Shown here piece by piece: positions 47,593 through 57,381 of a stretch of 64,000 nt of DNA. The notes beneath the pieces are model-generated. The model searched no databases, was not told where the DNA came from, and was given only the letters and a program-made list of their open reading frames with translations. The position numbers and the translations under genes were made by a program. Source of the DNA: Bacteroidales bacterium (GTDB taxonomy: Bacteria; Bacteroidota; Bacteroidia; Bacteroidales; JAQUTK01); the NCBI GenBank assembly GCA_028709785.1, contig JAQUTK010000011.1, positions 33,658 to 97,657 on the forward strand, read 5' to 3'. Every line of letters begins with the position of its first letter. Positions within the stretch are counted from its first letter, which is position 1.

Positions 47593-50325
47593 TTATTCCT
47601 TGATAAACAATCTGATTAATTCACCCACCCAAAGAACAACAGAGGTGAAGCCGATGGTAATCACCCAGTCTGTAATGGAGAGAGGAGTGACATTGAACAT
47701 GTTACCACCGATGGTGACGATAAGAATTTGTCCAAGGATGATAAACAAGGCACTGAAAAGGAACCATTTGCTATTCCATATGTTGAGAAAAGCTGACCTT
47801 CCAGTTTCATACGCTTTTGCATTGAACATATTCCAGAATTGAAGCATTACGAAAATAGTGAAGAACAAGGAGAGCTCATAGATGGTCAATCCGTTTTCAA
47901 CCGGTGTGAAGTCAAGGAAATGGCTGAAATAGAGCGTCAAATCAAATTGAGTTAAGGAGGTAATATCTTCATGTTTGAAGTACTGTACCAGTCCGATGAG
48001 GATAAAAACGAAGATGAGTCCCACACCGATGATCTGACGTCCCATTCTTTTGCTGATGATATTGTCTGTTGTCTTACGTGGTTTATCTTTCATGACTCTC
48101 TCACTGGGAGGAAGTGAGGCTAATGCCATCGCAGCGAATGTGTCCATGATCAGGTTTACCCAAAGCATCTGTGTGATACTTAACGGAGATTCTGTGCCAA
48201 GAAATGCACCTAACAATACGATGATACAAGCCGCAATATTGATCGTCATCTGGAAAATAACAAACCGCTGTATGTTTCGGTAGAGAGAACGTCCCCACAT
48301 GACAGCTCTGGAAATACTTGTAAATGAGTTATCAAGAATAGTAATATCACTTGCTTCTTTGGCAACAGACGTACCGTCGCCCATAGAGAGTCCTACTTGA
48401 GCTGCATTTAGCGCGGGAGCATCATTGGTTCCGTCACCGGTTACCGCGACAACCTGATTCTTTTTCTGTAGTAGCTGTACCAGACGCGATTTATCCATAG
48501 GTCTGGCCCGTGACATAATTTTAAGGTCAAGTATGCGATCTGAGAGTTCTTCGTCGCTCATTGCTTCAAACTCGACTCCGGTCATGTGATTGCGATCGGT
48601 GTCAGTCTCTTCCCACAAACCGATCTGCCGTCCTATTTCCTTCGCTGTATTCGGAGTGTCTCCGGTAACGATTTTTACTTGAATTCCTGCATTCAAACAG
48701 CTCATTACCGCTTCAGGAACATCATCACGTACCGGATCAGAAATAGCAGCTATACCCAGATAGGTCAGATGAGAATTGTGAAGCTTGCCGTCATAAAGAT
48801 ATTCTTTGTCGTCCTCAATGATCTGATAAGCAAATCCCAAAGTACGCATTGCCTGGTTTTGATAACCGGTCAGTTGTGCCTGAATTGTCTCTTTATATTC
48901 TTTGGCTGCAACGAGCGTACCATCCACCAATACATTCTCAGCATAAGAAAATACAATCTCCGGCGCTCCTTTGACATAGAGAATCTTCTTCTTCAACAAA
49001 GGAGAATCAACAATGGTCGCCATGAATTTCCGTTCGGTGGAAAAGGTCAGCTGTTTGATGACAGGCACTTCGCTTCTGATTTGCATGTAATCAACATTGT
49101 TTTCATGCAACCAGATCAGCAAGGCCCCTTCAGTCGGATTACCTAATGCTTTTACTTTTGCCGGATCAGAGAGATCCAGATAGGCGGTGGAGTTGACCGA
49201 AATACCCTCTTTGATCAGGTTGCTCACTTCATCACCTGTCAGTTTTTGATCCTTCAGTCCATAAAAGTTGGTCTTATAGATTCGCATCTGGTTGCGAGTC
49301 AGTGTTCCCGTCTTATCGGTACAAATGACCGTTGCAGCTCCCATTGTTTCGCATGCATGCATCTTACGCACAAGATTATTTGTCTTGAGCATCCGTTTCA
49401 TGCTCATCGCCAGACTGAGTGTCACGCTCATTGGAAGACCTTCCGGTACAGCGACAACAAGGATGGTAACTGCAATCATGAAGGTACTTAGCAAATGTTC
49501 GCCGAATGTGGTCCATTCAAACGTGTCAGTACTAGTGAAGAAAACAGCCAAACGTCCGACGATGATAAGAGCCGCAATTACATAGCTGGCCTTGGTAATC
49601 CATCCGGCCAACGTATCCAACTGTTTGTTAAGTGGCGTTTTAATGTTTTGATCAATCTGAGATCCTTCATACACTTTACCGTACTCCGTTTTATCTCCCA
49701 CAGTCGTCACTTTCATAATGCCGTGACCATCAATCACTGTAGTACCTCTCATCGCCTGGTTGGAAGGATAGGCAGCATCTTCATCAAAGTCTGCCTCATT
49801 GGTTGTCTTGGCAATCATCGGTTCGCCGGTAAGTGTGGATTCGTTGATTTGAAGCGAAATAGTTTCCACAAGCAAACCATCTGCCGGAACTTCTTCTCCA
49901 GTTTGAAGAATCACGATATCATTGACAACCACTTCTTTCTTGGGAATTTCACGGACATTTCCATTCCGGATGACCTTTACCAGGGTATCGTCGTTTACCT
50001 GATTCAAAACTTCAAACTTCTTATTGGCACTTCTTTCAAAGGCAAAGCCTACGCATGTAGCCAGGAGTATGGCAACCAAAATGCCTAATGGCTCAAAAAA
50101 TACGCTGAGCCCATCCGGACCAATAACATAATGATACACAGAAATACCAACAGAAAAGAGCAGGGCTACAAGCAAAATCAGTATGATCGGATCTTTAAAC
50201 TTTTCAAGAAGCAGTTTCCATACGGACTCCTTTTGTGGAGGAGTAAGAATGTTTTCTCCATACTGGTCACGGTTTTGGATAACTTCCGCGTCTGTCAGAC
50301 CATTAAAATGATGCTTTTGTTCCAT
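47593..50325 (-). CDS. Calcium-transporting P-type ATPase (PMCA/SERCA-like)
   Basis: 910 residues from the ATG at 50325; the longer form to 50358 starts with TTG. It pumps Ca2+ out of the cytoplasm with ATP. The phosphorylation motif VICTDKTGTLTRNQM, the hinge TGDGTNDAPAL and membrane motif VPEGLPMSVTLSLAMSMKRM are present, and the late-helix NLIMDTFAAMALASLPPSE is as in plasma-membrane Ca2+ pumps. The N-terminal cation domain (HFNGLTDAEVIQNRDQYGEN) is intact. It is alone on its strand with a -7 box at 50356. Confidence 0.93.
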   Translation of the reverse strand: MEQKHHFNGLTDAEVIQNRDQYGENILTPPQKESVWKLLLEKFKDPIILILLVALLFSVGISVYHYVIGPDGLSVFFEPLGILVAILLATCVGFAFERSANKKFEVLNQVNDDTLVKVIRNGNVREIPKKEVVVNDIVILQTGEEVPADGLLVETISLQINESTLTGEPMIAKTTNEADFDEDAAYPSNQAMRGTTVIDGHGIMKVTTVGDKTEYGKVYEGSQIDQNIKTPLNKQLDTLAGWITKASYVIAALIIVGRLAVFFTSTDTFEWTTFGEHLLSTFMIAVTILVVAVPEGLPMSVTLSLAMSMKRMLKTNNLVRKMHACETMGAATVICTDKTGTLTRNQMRIYKTNFYGLKDQKLTGDEVSNLIKEGISVNSTAYLDLSDPAKVKALGNPTEGALLIWLHENNVDYMQIRSEVPVIKQLTFSTERKFMATIVDSPLLKKKILYVKGAPEIVFSYAENVLVDGTLVAAKEYKETIQAQLTGYQNQAMRTLGFAYQIIEDDKEYLYDGKLHNSHLTYLGIAAISDPVRDDVPEAVMSCLNAGIQVKIVTGDTPNTAKEIGRQIGLWEETDTDRNHMTGVEFEAMSDEELSDRILDLKIMSRARPMDKSRLVQLLQKKNQVVAVTGDGTNDAPALNAAQVGLSMGDGTSVAKEASDITILDNSFTSISRAVMWGRSLYRNIQRFVIFQMTINIAACIIVLLGAFLGTESPLSITQMLWVNLIMDTFAAMALASLPPSERVMKDKPRKTTDNIISKRMGRQIIGVGLIFVFILIGLVQYFKHEDITSLTQFDLTLYFSHFLDFTPVENGLTIYELSLFFTIFVMLQFWNMFNAKAYETGRSAFLNIWNSKWFLFSALFIILGQILIVTIGGNMFNVTPLSITDWVITIGFTSVVLWVGELIRLFIKE

Positions 50326-50355
50326 TTGATAGTTTGTAATTGTAGTAATTTGGTA

Positions 50356-50363
50356 CAAAGATA
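50356..50363 (-). promoter_or_regulatory. -7 box of the calcium ATPase
   Basis: Minus strand TATCTTTG, a TAnnTTTG match 30 bases before the ATG at 50325. Confidence 0.5.
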
Positions 50364-50441
50364 AAACAAATTAGCATAAACGAAAGGAACGGGCAAAACC
50401 CTTTTATTCTTATACAAAACCAATTATTATAGGAATATCTC

Positions 50442-50449
50442 TATATTTG
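50442..50449 (+). promoter_or_regulatory. -7 box of the propeller-AraC regulator
   Basis: TATATTTG, a TAnnTTTG match 35 bases before the ATG at 50485. No good -33. Confidence 0.5.
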
Positions 50450-50484
50450 TAAGCGCAAATAAATATACCAATGGTTTTTCAAAC

Positions 50485-53253
50485 ATGAAGAACAGAGCAA
50501 AATTCTTTCTTTTCTGTTGTTTCTGTCTTTTATCTCTGACAGGAAGAGGCGAAGTCTTTCGGGGTGTTTCAATAGGCGATGGACTTTCAAGTCTGTTGGT
50601 TAACTCACTTTACAAGGATTCAAAAGGATTTATCTGGATTGGAACGGATGTCAGTCTGGATCGATTCGATGGGGTCGCATTCAAGCATTATTCATTTGAA
50701 AATACTGATGTGAAGCGCCGGAGAGTCAATGTGACATTGGAAACAAAAGACGGAACTCTTTGGGTTGGCAATGATATTGGGCTTTGGCGACTGAATAGAA
50801 AAGAAGACAGACTGGAGCGATTCTTGCTTGATACGATAGATATTCCGGTCCATACACTTGCCACAGATGCAAATGGAGCCTTGTATATAGGAACTGACAA
50901 GGGGCTTTATATCCATTCTGAAAAATCACTTACGCATTGGATGCCGGATAATAATCTCCTTTCTGAGGGAAACAGTGTAATTGATATGATTCCTGAGGCT
51001 GGTGATGGTAAATGGTGGCTTGCGACCTCAAAAGGTCTGTTCCTGTTTTCTCCTTCCGAAAAAAAATCAGAACGCTTTTTGTATGAAGGAAAAGAGTCTG
51101 GTTTAAACCAATTTACCGGATTGACCCGAATAGATGATATGCTTTATCTGGGTACAGCAAATGCCGGTGTGGTCTGTTTTGATACAGAACTTCGTTCTTT
51201 TTTCCGTTTCCCGTCTTTGGGCTGCGATATAATATCGGATATTTCTTCAGATGGAAAAGATCAGATATATGTCGCCACAGATGGTAACGGAGTGCATTTT
51301 CTATCCCATTCCAGTCAGCGGATTACAAAGTCATATACCTATGATCCCCGTAATGCCACAAGTATTCGTTCCAATTCTGTCTACTCTTTATTGGTTGATA
51401 AGGAGAATATCGTATGGATAGGTTTTTATCAGGCCGGTTTTGATTACAGTCTGTACCAATCTAAGTTATTCAAGACCTATGCCTTTCCCCCGAACTTTGA
51501 TTCACACGAATTGCCGGTTCGGGCTTTCTGTATTTTCGACGATAAGAAATTAATCGGAACCCGTGAGGGGATGTTTTACATAGCTGAAGATCTGAATCTC
51601 GTAAAGCGTTTTGACAAGAAAGATCTCGGTTCAAACCTCATCCTTTCGATATGTTCTTATGATGGTCTTTTCTTTTTAGGGACATATGGTGGAGGTCTTT
51701 CTGTGCTGGATACCAAAACACTCTCAGTCACTCGCCCTTTCAGTGAAAGAGTCTTTCAACGGGGACATGTTTTTCATTTTGAAGAAGACAGATCCGGTAA
51801 TTTGTGGATTGCGACTTCTGAAGGAGTCTATTGTTATAAAAAAGGGGAAAAAACGATCACTGCTTATACAAGTACCAACTCTCAGATGCCTGCAGGAAAC
51901 GTCTATTATATCTATTTTGATTCAACCGGAAAAGGATGGGTTGCTACGGAGAATGGACTTTGTATCGTTGATCCTCAATCTGGAACTGTTCGAGCCGATG
52001 TTTTCCCTAACGGATTCTGCAATAAAGAGATTATCAAAGTGATAAAAGAGGATAATCAACAAAATATTCTCTTCTTCCCGGATCAGGGACAATTGTTCTT
52101 TTCGGATCCAATGATGACCCGTTTTGGATTGTATGAGCCTACAAAACAGTTTCAGAATACCACTTTCATCTCCATGGAGAGTGATTATCAGAACAGATAC
52201 TGGTTTGGGAGTAAAGGTGGTATTATAGCTGTGGATACATCGGGGACCGACTATAAGACTTTTACATTTGCCGATGGATTACCCGGATCTGTTTTTAACT
52301 CTGACGCTAGTTTTAAAGATAGAAATGGTGTATTGTGGTTTGGTAATGACAAGGGACTTCTTTATGTGGATCCTGCCAAGATGAGTGCAGATGACAGATT
52401 TCCATACCCCATTGTGATCACAGAGATTCAGGTGAACGGCAATCCTTTGGATGAAAAACTATTAAATAATATCCGGCAAAATGAAGCTCTTGAACTGAAA
52501 AAAGAAAAAAACAATGTTCTGATTCGTTTTAGCGATTTGTCCTATTCTTTGTTATCAGCTACCAGTTTTGAATGTCGTTTGGATGGTGTGAATGATAAAT
52601 GGGTCACTTTGTCCGGAAGAAATGAAATCTATTATCACGATTTACCTTCGGGGAAATTCACTTTTCGGGTACGATTGCAAGGAAAACCGGCATCAGAAAA
52701 GAGCTTAAAGATTGAAATTGACTATCTTTCAGCAGCTTCGCGTACTTGGCTTTTTGCTGCGCTACTCCTCACTCTTGTTTTTCTGGCCACAACCTACTTT
52801 TTCCGGAAAAGAAACAGAGAAAAGGTGTCTGTTTCAAAAGAAATGAGTCTCTCTACTTCAGAGGAAGAGCATAAACAGGATGAAAAATATAAACATGCCC
52901 GGTTAAGTGAAGAAGAACGTAACGCAATTTGTGATAAACTATCCGTTTGCATGCAAGAACAGAAGCTGTATCTCAATAAAGATTTGAAGATTTCTGATCT
53001 TGCTCACGCTGTTGGCTGTTCCTCTCATGCGCTTTCGTTTGTATTCAGTCAGTATCTCAATCAGTCTTATTATGATTACATCAATGCGTATCGTGTAGAA
53101 GAGTTTAAATTATTGGCAACTAATCCGGAATATGCCCGCTATACCTTATCTACTTTGGCAGAGAAGGCCGGCTTTAGTTCGCGGGCCTCTTTCTTCCGGT
53201 CTTTCAAAAAAGTGACTGGAATTACTCCGAATGAGTATATGCAGAGTCTCTGA
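50485..53253 (+). CDS. Membrane one-component regulator: two-component-type propellers, Y_Y_Y, TM and AraC domain
   Basis: 922 residues. Signal peptide (FFLFCCFCLLSLTG), then two-component-regulator propeller repeats over about residues 25-640 (GLSSLLVNSLYKDSKGFIWIGTD, TKDGTLWVGNDIGLWRL, EDRSGNLWIATSEGVYCY, KDRNGVLWFGNDKGLLYVDP), a Y_Y_Y domain (about 645-745), one membrane helix (TWLFAALLLTLVFLATTYFF), a basic/acidic linker, and an AraC-type DNA-binding domain (ISDLAHAVGCSSHALSFVFSQ ... FSSRASFFRSFKKVTGITPNEY). No histidine kinase or receiver is present, so this is not a hybrid two-component system but a direct membrane-bound activator. It precedes the glycosidase operon by 160 bases and likely controls it. 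Confidence 0.85.
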   Translation: MKNRAKFFLFCCFCLLSLTGRGEVFRGVSIGDGLSSLLVNSLYKDSKGFIWIGTDVSLDRFDGVAFKHYSFENTDVKRRRVNVTLETKDGTLWVGNDIGLWRLNRKEDRLERFLLDTIDIPVHTLATDANGALYIGTDKGLYIHSEKSLTHWMPDNNLLSEGNSVIDMIPEAGDGKWWLATSKGLFLFSPSEKKSERFLYEGKESGLNQFTGLTRIDDMLYLGTANAGVVCFDTELRSFFRFPSLGCDIISDISSDGKDQIYVATDGNGVHFLSHSSQRITKSYTYDPRNATSIRSNSVYSLLVDKENIVWIGFYQAGFDYSLYQSKLFKTYAFPPNFDSHELPVRAFCIFDDKKLIGTREGMFYIAEDLNLVKRFDKKDLGSNLILSICSYDGLFFLGTYGGGLSVLDTKTLSVTRPFSERVFQRGHVFHFEEDRSGNLWIATSEGVYCYKKGEKTITAYTSTNSQMPAGNVYYIYFDSTGKGWVATENGLCIVDPQSGTVRADVFPNGFCNKEIIKVIKEDNQQNILFFPDQGQLFFSDPMMTRFGLYEPTKQFQNTTFISMESDYQNRYWFGSKGGIIAVDTSGTDYKTFTFADGLPGSVFNSDASFKDRNGVLWFGNDKGLLYVDPAKMSADDRFPYPIVITEIQVNGNPLDEKLLNNIRQNEALELKKEKNNVLIRFSDLSYSLLSATSFECRLDGVNDKWVTLSGRNEIYYHDLPSGKFTFRVRLQGKPASEKSLKIEIDYLSAASRTWLFAALLLTLVFLATTYFFRKRNREKVSVSKEMSLSTSEEEHKQDEKYKHARLSEEERNAICDKLSVCMQEQKLYLNKDLKISDLAHAVGCSSHALSFVFSQYLNQSYYDYINAYRVEEFKLLATNPEYARYTLSTLAEKAGFSSRASFFRSFKKVTGITPNEYMQSL

Positions 53254-53384
53254 TAGTTATTCCCAATTATTTGAGACTGTATTGTAACTGTTTTAATATC
53301 AAAGAGTTGATTTTAAATGTGTCTTGAATAATGCTTTGAGATGTTTTTGGTATTCTCTTTTCGTTTTGTCTTTTGTTCAATAAC

Positions 53385-53392
53385 TATTTTTG
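53385..53392 (+). promoter_or_regulatory. -7 box of the sigma factor operon
   Basis: TATTTTTG, a TAnnTTTG match; it lies downstream of the ATG at 53341, so that codon cannot be the start and the ATG at 53416 is chosen. Confidence 0.55.
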
Positions 53393-53415
53393 CATCCGAA
53401 CAAAATCAAATTGCT

Positions 53416-53937
53416 ATGGAAAGAGATCCGGATACAACTCAATCTTCTAATGTGATAGCTGCTGCATATACTGAATATTATCAGAAGGTGCTTGTTTATA
53501 TAGCTTCTCGCATTAACCGCCCTCAGGAAGCGGAAGACTTGACTCAAGATGTTTTTTTGCGGTTGCTTGATTATCAACAAATGATTCAATGCAGTACTGT
53601 GAAATATTTTATTTTTACGATTGCACGTAATATTGTTACTGACTATATACGACATTATTATGTCCATAAGCAAGCTACAGTTTGCCTCTATGATCAGGTA
53701 ATTACCTATACGAATGAAACAGAGGAAGTCTTGGTGACAGAAGATTTGGCCAAAATGGAACGTAGGATCCTTGAGAACTTTCCTTCAAAACGGAAGATGA
53801 TATATGGATTGAGCCGATATGATGAGAAGTCAATTGAAGAGATTGCAGAAGAATTGCAGTTAAGTCCGCGAACAGTCGAGAATCATCTCTTTTTGGGTAG
53901 AAAGTTGATGCGAACAGCCCTTAGACAGTGTATATAA
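53416..53937 (+). CDS. ECF-type RNA polymerase sigma factor
   Basis: 173 residues from the ATG at 53416 (MERDPDTTQSSN). Region 2 is clear (YTEYYQKVLVYIASRINRPQEAEDLTQDVFLRLLD ... TVKYFIFTIARNIVTDYIRHYYVHKQ) and region 4 carries the HTH (IEEIAEELQLSPRTVENHLFLGRKLMR). It belongs to the Bacteroidetes-rich ECF group. No FecR anti-sigma or SusC receptor gene is adjacent, which is unusual. GH28 starts 14 bases on, so it is the head of the glycosidase operon. It may direct its own operon or other polysaccharide loci. Confidence 0.85.
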   Translation: MERDPDTTQSSNVIAAAYTEYYQKVLVYIASRINRPQEAEDLTQDVFLRLLDYQQMIQCSTVKYFIFTIARNIVTDYIRHYYVHKQATVCLYDQVITYTNETEEVLVTEDLAKMERRILENFPSKRKMIYGLSRYDEKSIEEIAEELQLSPRTVENHLFLGRKLMRTALRQCI

Positions 53938-53951
53938 TAATTTATGATAAT

Positions 53952-55334
53952 ATGAAAAGAGTTCTTTGTTGTTTACTTCTATGTGTTGTATTCGGTATGA
54001 ATGTAACCGCACAGTTAATTACTTATGGAGATGGGATGCCCCATAATGATGATTATACGGTACGAGTCCGTGTGCCTGGAGGAGAATGGAAAGAATTGTT
54101 TGAATACAAGGTACAGGTAGATATGGATGATGTGCAAAATTCATCCATGGTACAGTTTGATATGGGCTCAACGGTAGAAGTAATGGTCAAGAAAAACAAT
54201 GGCACTATTCAGGATGTGGCAATCCGTCCATTCAGTAAGAAGATAGCATACAAGCAACAAGCAAATACCATCACTTTTCAGCTTGATAAGCCGCAGTATC
54301 TTTCTGTTGAGTTTAATGGGGATCGCCTCCATAATCTACACCTTTTTGCCAATCCTTTGGAGACCGAGACATATACGAAAGCGTCGCAGAACGTCATGTA
54401 TTTCGGGCCGGGTCAGCACAAACCCGATGATCTTCCCGGGATAGAGTTTCACATACCTTCCAATACAACTGTTTATCTTGCTCCAGGAGCAATTGTCAAA
54501 GCCAAATTGGTAGTAGACAGAGCGGAAAATGTACGTATTATCGGGCGGGGCGTTATTGATCACCCGCAACGAGGAATTGAAGTGACGCATTCTAAAAATG
54601 TAACTATTGACGGTATTACTGTCGTAAATCCGGATCATTATACGGTCTATGGGGGAGAAACCAAAGGATTGACGATTCGTAATCTGAAATCATTCAGCTG
54701 TAAAGGTTGGAGTGACGGCATAGATTTGATGTCCTGTTCGGATGTGTTGATAGACAATGTGTTTATGCGCAACTCGGATGATTGCATTGCGATTTATGGA
54801 CACCGCTGGAATTATTATGGCGATGTAAAGAACGTGGAAGTACGTAATTCGGTGGTATGGGCTGATATTGCTCACCCGATCAATATCGGTGGACATGGCA
54901 ATGGCGAAGGAGAAGGGGAAGTCATAGAGAATTTGCATTTTGAGAATATCGATATTCTTGAACAAGATGAAGACGACCGACTTTATCAGGGCTGCATGGC
55001 TTTTGGTGTAGGGGATAAGAATCTGGTCCGTAATGTGACCTTTGATAATATACGAGTTGAATCTATCCAGGAAGGACAGTTGTTTCATATGGGAGTATTA
55101 TATAATCCGAAATATAACAAGGCTCCCGGAAGAGGCATCGAAAATGTATTGTTTAAAAATATCACCTATACTGGTTATGGTGAGAACCCATCTGTGTTTG
55201 AGGGACATGACGCCAATAATCTCATACGAAATATTACCTTTGAGAATGTGGTAATTAACGGCAAGAAGGTTCAGTCAATAAAAGATCTCGGGGCTACTGT
55301 AGGACGATATGTGGAAAATATTCAGTTCAAATAA
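53952..55334 (+). CDS. GH28-like glycoside hydrolase (pectin-type parallel beta helix)
   Basis: 460 residues from the ATG at 53952, with a signal peptide ending NVTAQ. The right-handed beta-helix is seen in repeats such as NVRIIGRGVIDH and NVTIDGITVVN. GH28 active-site features are in order: GWSDGIDLMS (D255/D258), RNSDDCIAIYG (D276, D277) and GGHGNGE (GHG 314-316). A first domain (about 20-125) lies before the helix. GH28 enzymes cut galacturonan or rhamnogalacturonan; the exact substrate is inferred from neighbours. The gene is 14 bases after the sigma factor and 16 before GH97. Confidence 0.82.
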   Translation: MKRVLCCLLLCVVFGMNVTAQLITYGDGMPHNDDYTVRVRVPGGEWKELFEYKVQVDMDDVQNSSMVQFDMGSTVEVMVKKNNGTIQDVAIRPFSKKIAYKQQANTITFQLDKPQYLSVEFNGDRLHNLHLFANPLETETYTKASQNVMYFGPGQHKPDDLPGIEFHIPSNTTVYLAPGAIVKAKLVVDRAENVRIIGRGVIDHPQRGIEVTHSKNVTIDGITVVNPDHYTVYGGETKGLTIRNLKSFSCKGWSDGIDLMSCSDVLIDNVFMRNSDDCIAIYGHRWNYYGDVKNVEVRNSVVWADIAHPINIGGHGNGEGEGEVIENLHFENIDILEQDEDDRLYQGCMAFGVGDKNLVRNVTFDNIRVESIQEGQLFHMGVLYNPKYNKAPGRGIENVLFKNITYTGYGENPSVFEGHDANNLIRNITFENVVINGKKVQSIKDLGATVGRYVENIQFK

Positions 55335-55350
55335 GATCAGCTAATCTATC

Positions 55351-57297
55351 ATGAGAAAAAGTGTTTTAATACTACTATTATATGCCTCGGTTGCTCTGAC
55401 AACTTTCGCTCAGACATTGATACCCGAAACCAAACAAAAGTTGATTTCTCCGGATGGTCGATACTGTTTTACGTTTTGTCAGAAACAAAATGCAGATGGC
55501 ACGAAACAGATGTATTATGACCTTTCGTTTAATGGAAAGATGATAATTGAAGAGTCTGAACTGGGCATACAAATACAAAATCAATTATTTGAATCGGCTT
55601 TGGCTATACCTAATGATATGTGTAATCTTTGGTGTGAAAACCTGACAATGAAAGCGGTTGATCGCTACTCGGTCGATACGATATGTAAACCGCTTTATGG
55701 TGAACGTACAATGATCGTTGATCATTATAATGCAATGACGCTAAAGTTTCAGAAAGGTGGGGATGCGGGAGCAGTAGAAGGAGGCTATGATAAACGTCGG
55801 AGCTATTATTTGGATATCATGGTGCGAGCCTATAATGAAGGTGTCGCTTTTTGTTATTTCTTTCCTGAGACAACCAACGGACTTTTCTTACATATTACCG
55901 GCGAGCAAACGCAGTTCACATTTCCGGAAGGTACGATGGCATATTATGAGCGATGGGCGCAAGGACCTTATGAATTGCTTCCTTTAAAACAATGGAATGA
56001 TGAATCGGAACGACCTTTGACATTAAAGCTCAAAAGTGGTCAAACGGTTGCATTGGCAGAGGCATGCATGACAAACTATGCGCGGATGAAGTTCCGATTG
56101 AATGAAACTAAGCCCAATACCTTGCAGAGCTCATTGTACAGCAGTGTGGATGTGATATCACCTTATCAGACTCCCTGGCGTGTAATTATGGTGGGTGAGA
56201 AAGCTGTTGATCTGATCGCAGACAAAGATATCATTCTGAATCTGAATCCTCCTTGTGCCATTGAAGATCCTTCCTGGATCAAACCCGGAAAGGCGTTCCG
56301 AAGCGGACTTAAACAATCAGAGATGTTGGCTGCAATAGACTTTGCTGTGTCGCGCAACCTTCAGTATGTACATATGGATTCTGGATGGTACGGTCCGGAA
56401 GCGAAGATGGGTTCGGATGCAACAAAAGTGACAGAAACGAAAGATCTGAATATGCAGGAGATAATTTCCTATGCATCCTCAAAAGGAATTGGGGTATGGA
56501 TTTATGTCAATCAGCGTGCTTTGTATCAGCAATTGGATGAACTTCTGCCACTTTATAAGAAATGGGGAATAAAAGGTATTAAGTTTGGATTTGTACAGGT
56601 TGGCAACCAACTTTGGACTACCTGGTTGCATGATGCAGTGAAGAAATGTGCAGAATACGGACTGATGGTTGATATTCACGATGAGTATCGTCCAACAGGG
56701 TTTAGCCGAACCTATCCCAATCTATTGACACAAGAAGGTATTCGTGGTAATGAAGAGATGCCGGATGCAACTCACAATACGATTCTCCCTTTCACCCGAT
56801 TTCTGGCTGGTCCGGCTGATTATACTATCTGCTATTATAATAAACGAATCAAGAATACGCATGCTCATCAACTGGCTTTGTCGGTTGTGTTTTACAGTCC
56901 GCTACAATTCTTCTATTGGTATGACTCGCCGGCTCACTATAAAGGAGAAGCGGAAATTGAGTTCTTCGATCAGGTAAAGACTGTTTGGGATGATTCAAAA
57001 GTGATAGACGGTGAGATAGGAGAGTATGTCATTACGGCCCGTCGGACAGGAACCGATTGGTTTCTTGGTGCTATAACCAATACGAAAGCGCGTCAGATTA
57101 CCGTGCCGACAACTTTTCTGGAAAAAGGGAAGAAATACACGGCACATATCTACGAAGATGATGATACCGTCGATTCATCTACGCATGTACGTGTTTCCAT
57201 AAAGAATATTATGGCTGGAGAAACATTGCGGTTTGCATTGAAAGCGAGTGGAGGAGTAGCGATACGGTTTGAGAAAGTATCGAAAGTTTCAAAGTAA
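55351..57297 (+). CDS. GH97 family glycoside hydrolase
   Basis: 648 residues, a typical GH97 length, with a signal peptide (LLLYASVALTTFAQ). Order: N-terminal super-sandwich (SPDGRYCFTFCQKQ ... MTLKFQKGGDAG), the (beta/alpha)8 core (VHMDSGWYGPEAKM; GVWIYVNQRALY), and a C-terminal sandwich (ARRTGTDWFLGAITN). The position where retaining GH97s carry the nucleophile Asp reads KFGF (residues 411-414), while the Glu-rich stretch QEGIRGNEEMPD (461-472) is present. That pattern points to the inverting type with Glu bases, as in SusB, but this is an inference. The sugar is unknown. Confidence 0.82.
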   Translation: MRKSVLILLLYASVALTTFAQTLIPETKQKLISPDGRYCFTFCQKQNADGTKQMYYDLSFNGKMIIEESELGIQIQNQLFESALAIPNDMCNLWCENLTMKAVDRYSVDTICKPLYGERTMIVDHYNAMTLKFQKGGDAGAVEGGYDKRRSYYLDIMVRAYNEGVAFCYFFPETTNGLFLHITGEQTQFTFPEGTMAYYERWAQGPYELLPLKQWNDESERPLTLKLKSGQTVALAEACMTNYARMKFRLNETKPNTLQSSLYSSVDVISPYQTPWRVIMVGEKAVDLIADKDIILNLNPPCAIEDPSWIKPGKAFRSGLKQSEMLAAIDFAVSRNLQYVHMDSGWYGPEAKMGSDATKVTETKDLNMQEIISYASSKGIGVWIYVNQRALYQQLDELLPLYKKWGIKGIKFGFVQVGNQLWTTWLHDAVKKCAEYGLMVDIHDEYRPTGFSRTYPNLLTQEGIRGNEEMPDATHNTILPFTRFLAGPADYTICYYNKRIKNTHAHQLALSVVFYSPLQFFYWYDSPAHYKGEAEIEFFDQVKTVWDDSKVIDGEIGEYVITARRTGTDWFLGAITNTKARQITVPTTFLEKGKKYTAHIYEDDDTVDSSTHVRVSIKNIMAGETLRFALKASGGVAIRFEKVSKVSK

Positions 57298-57381
57298 CAA
57301 CATGTCTGTTTGTAAGGAACTTATCCGGTGGATTTGTATGCTGATCAGGGAACAAAATGAATTTATTAAAGTGTTTGATAA

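Noticed and set aside
53341..53415. N-terminal extension of the sigma factor starting at 53341
   Set aside because: The -7 box at 53385-53392 lies inside it, and the extension is hydrophobic and atypical for ECF sigma factors; the ATG at 53416 fits region 2 better.
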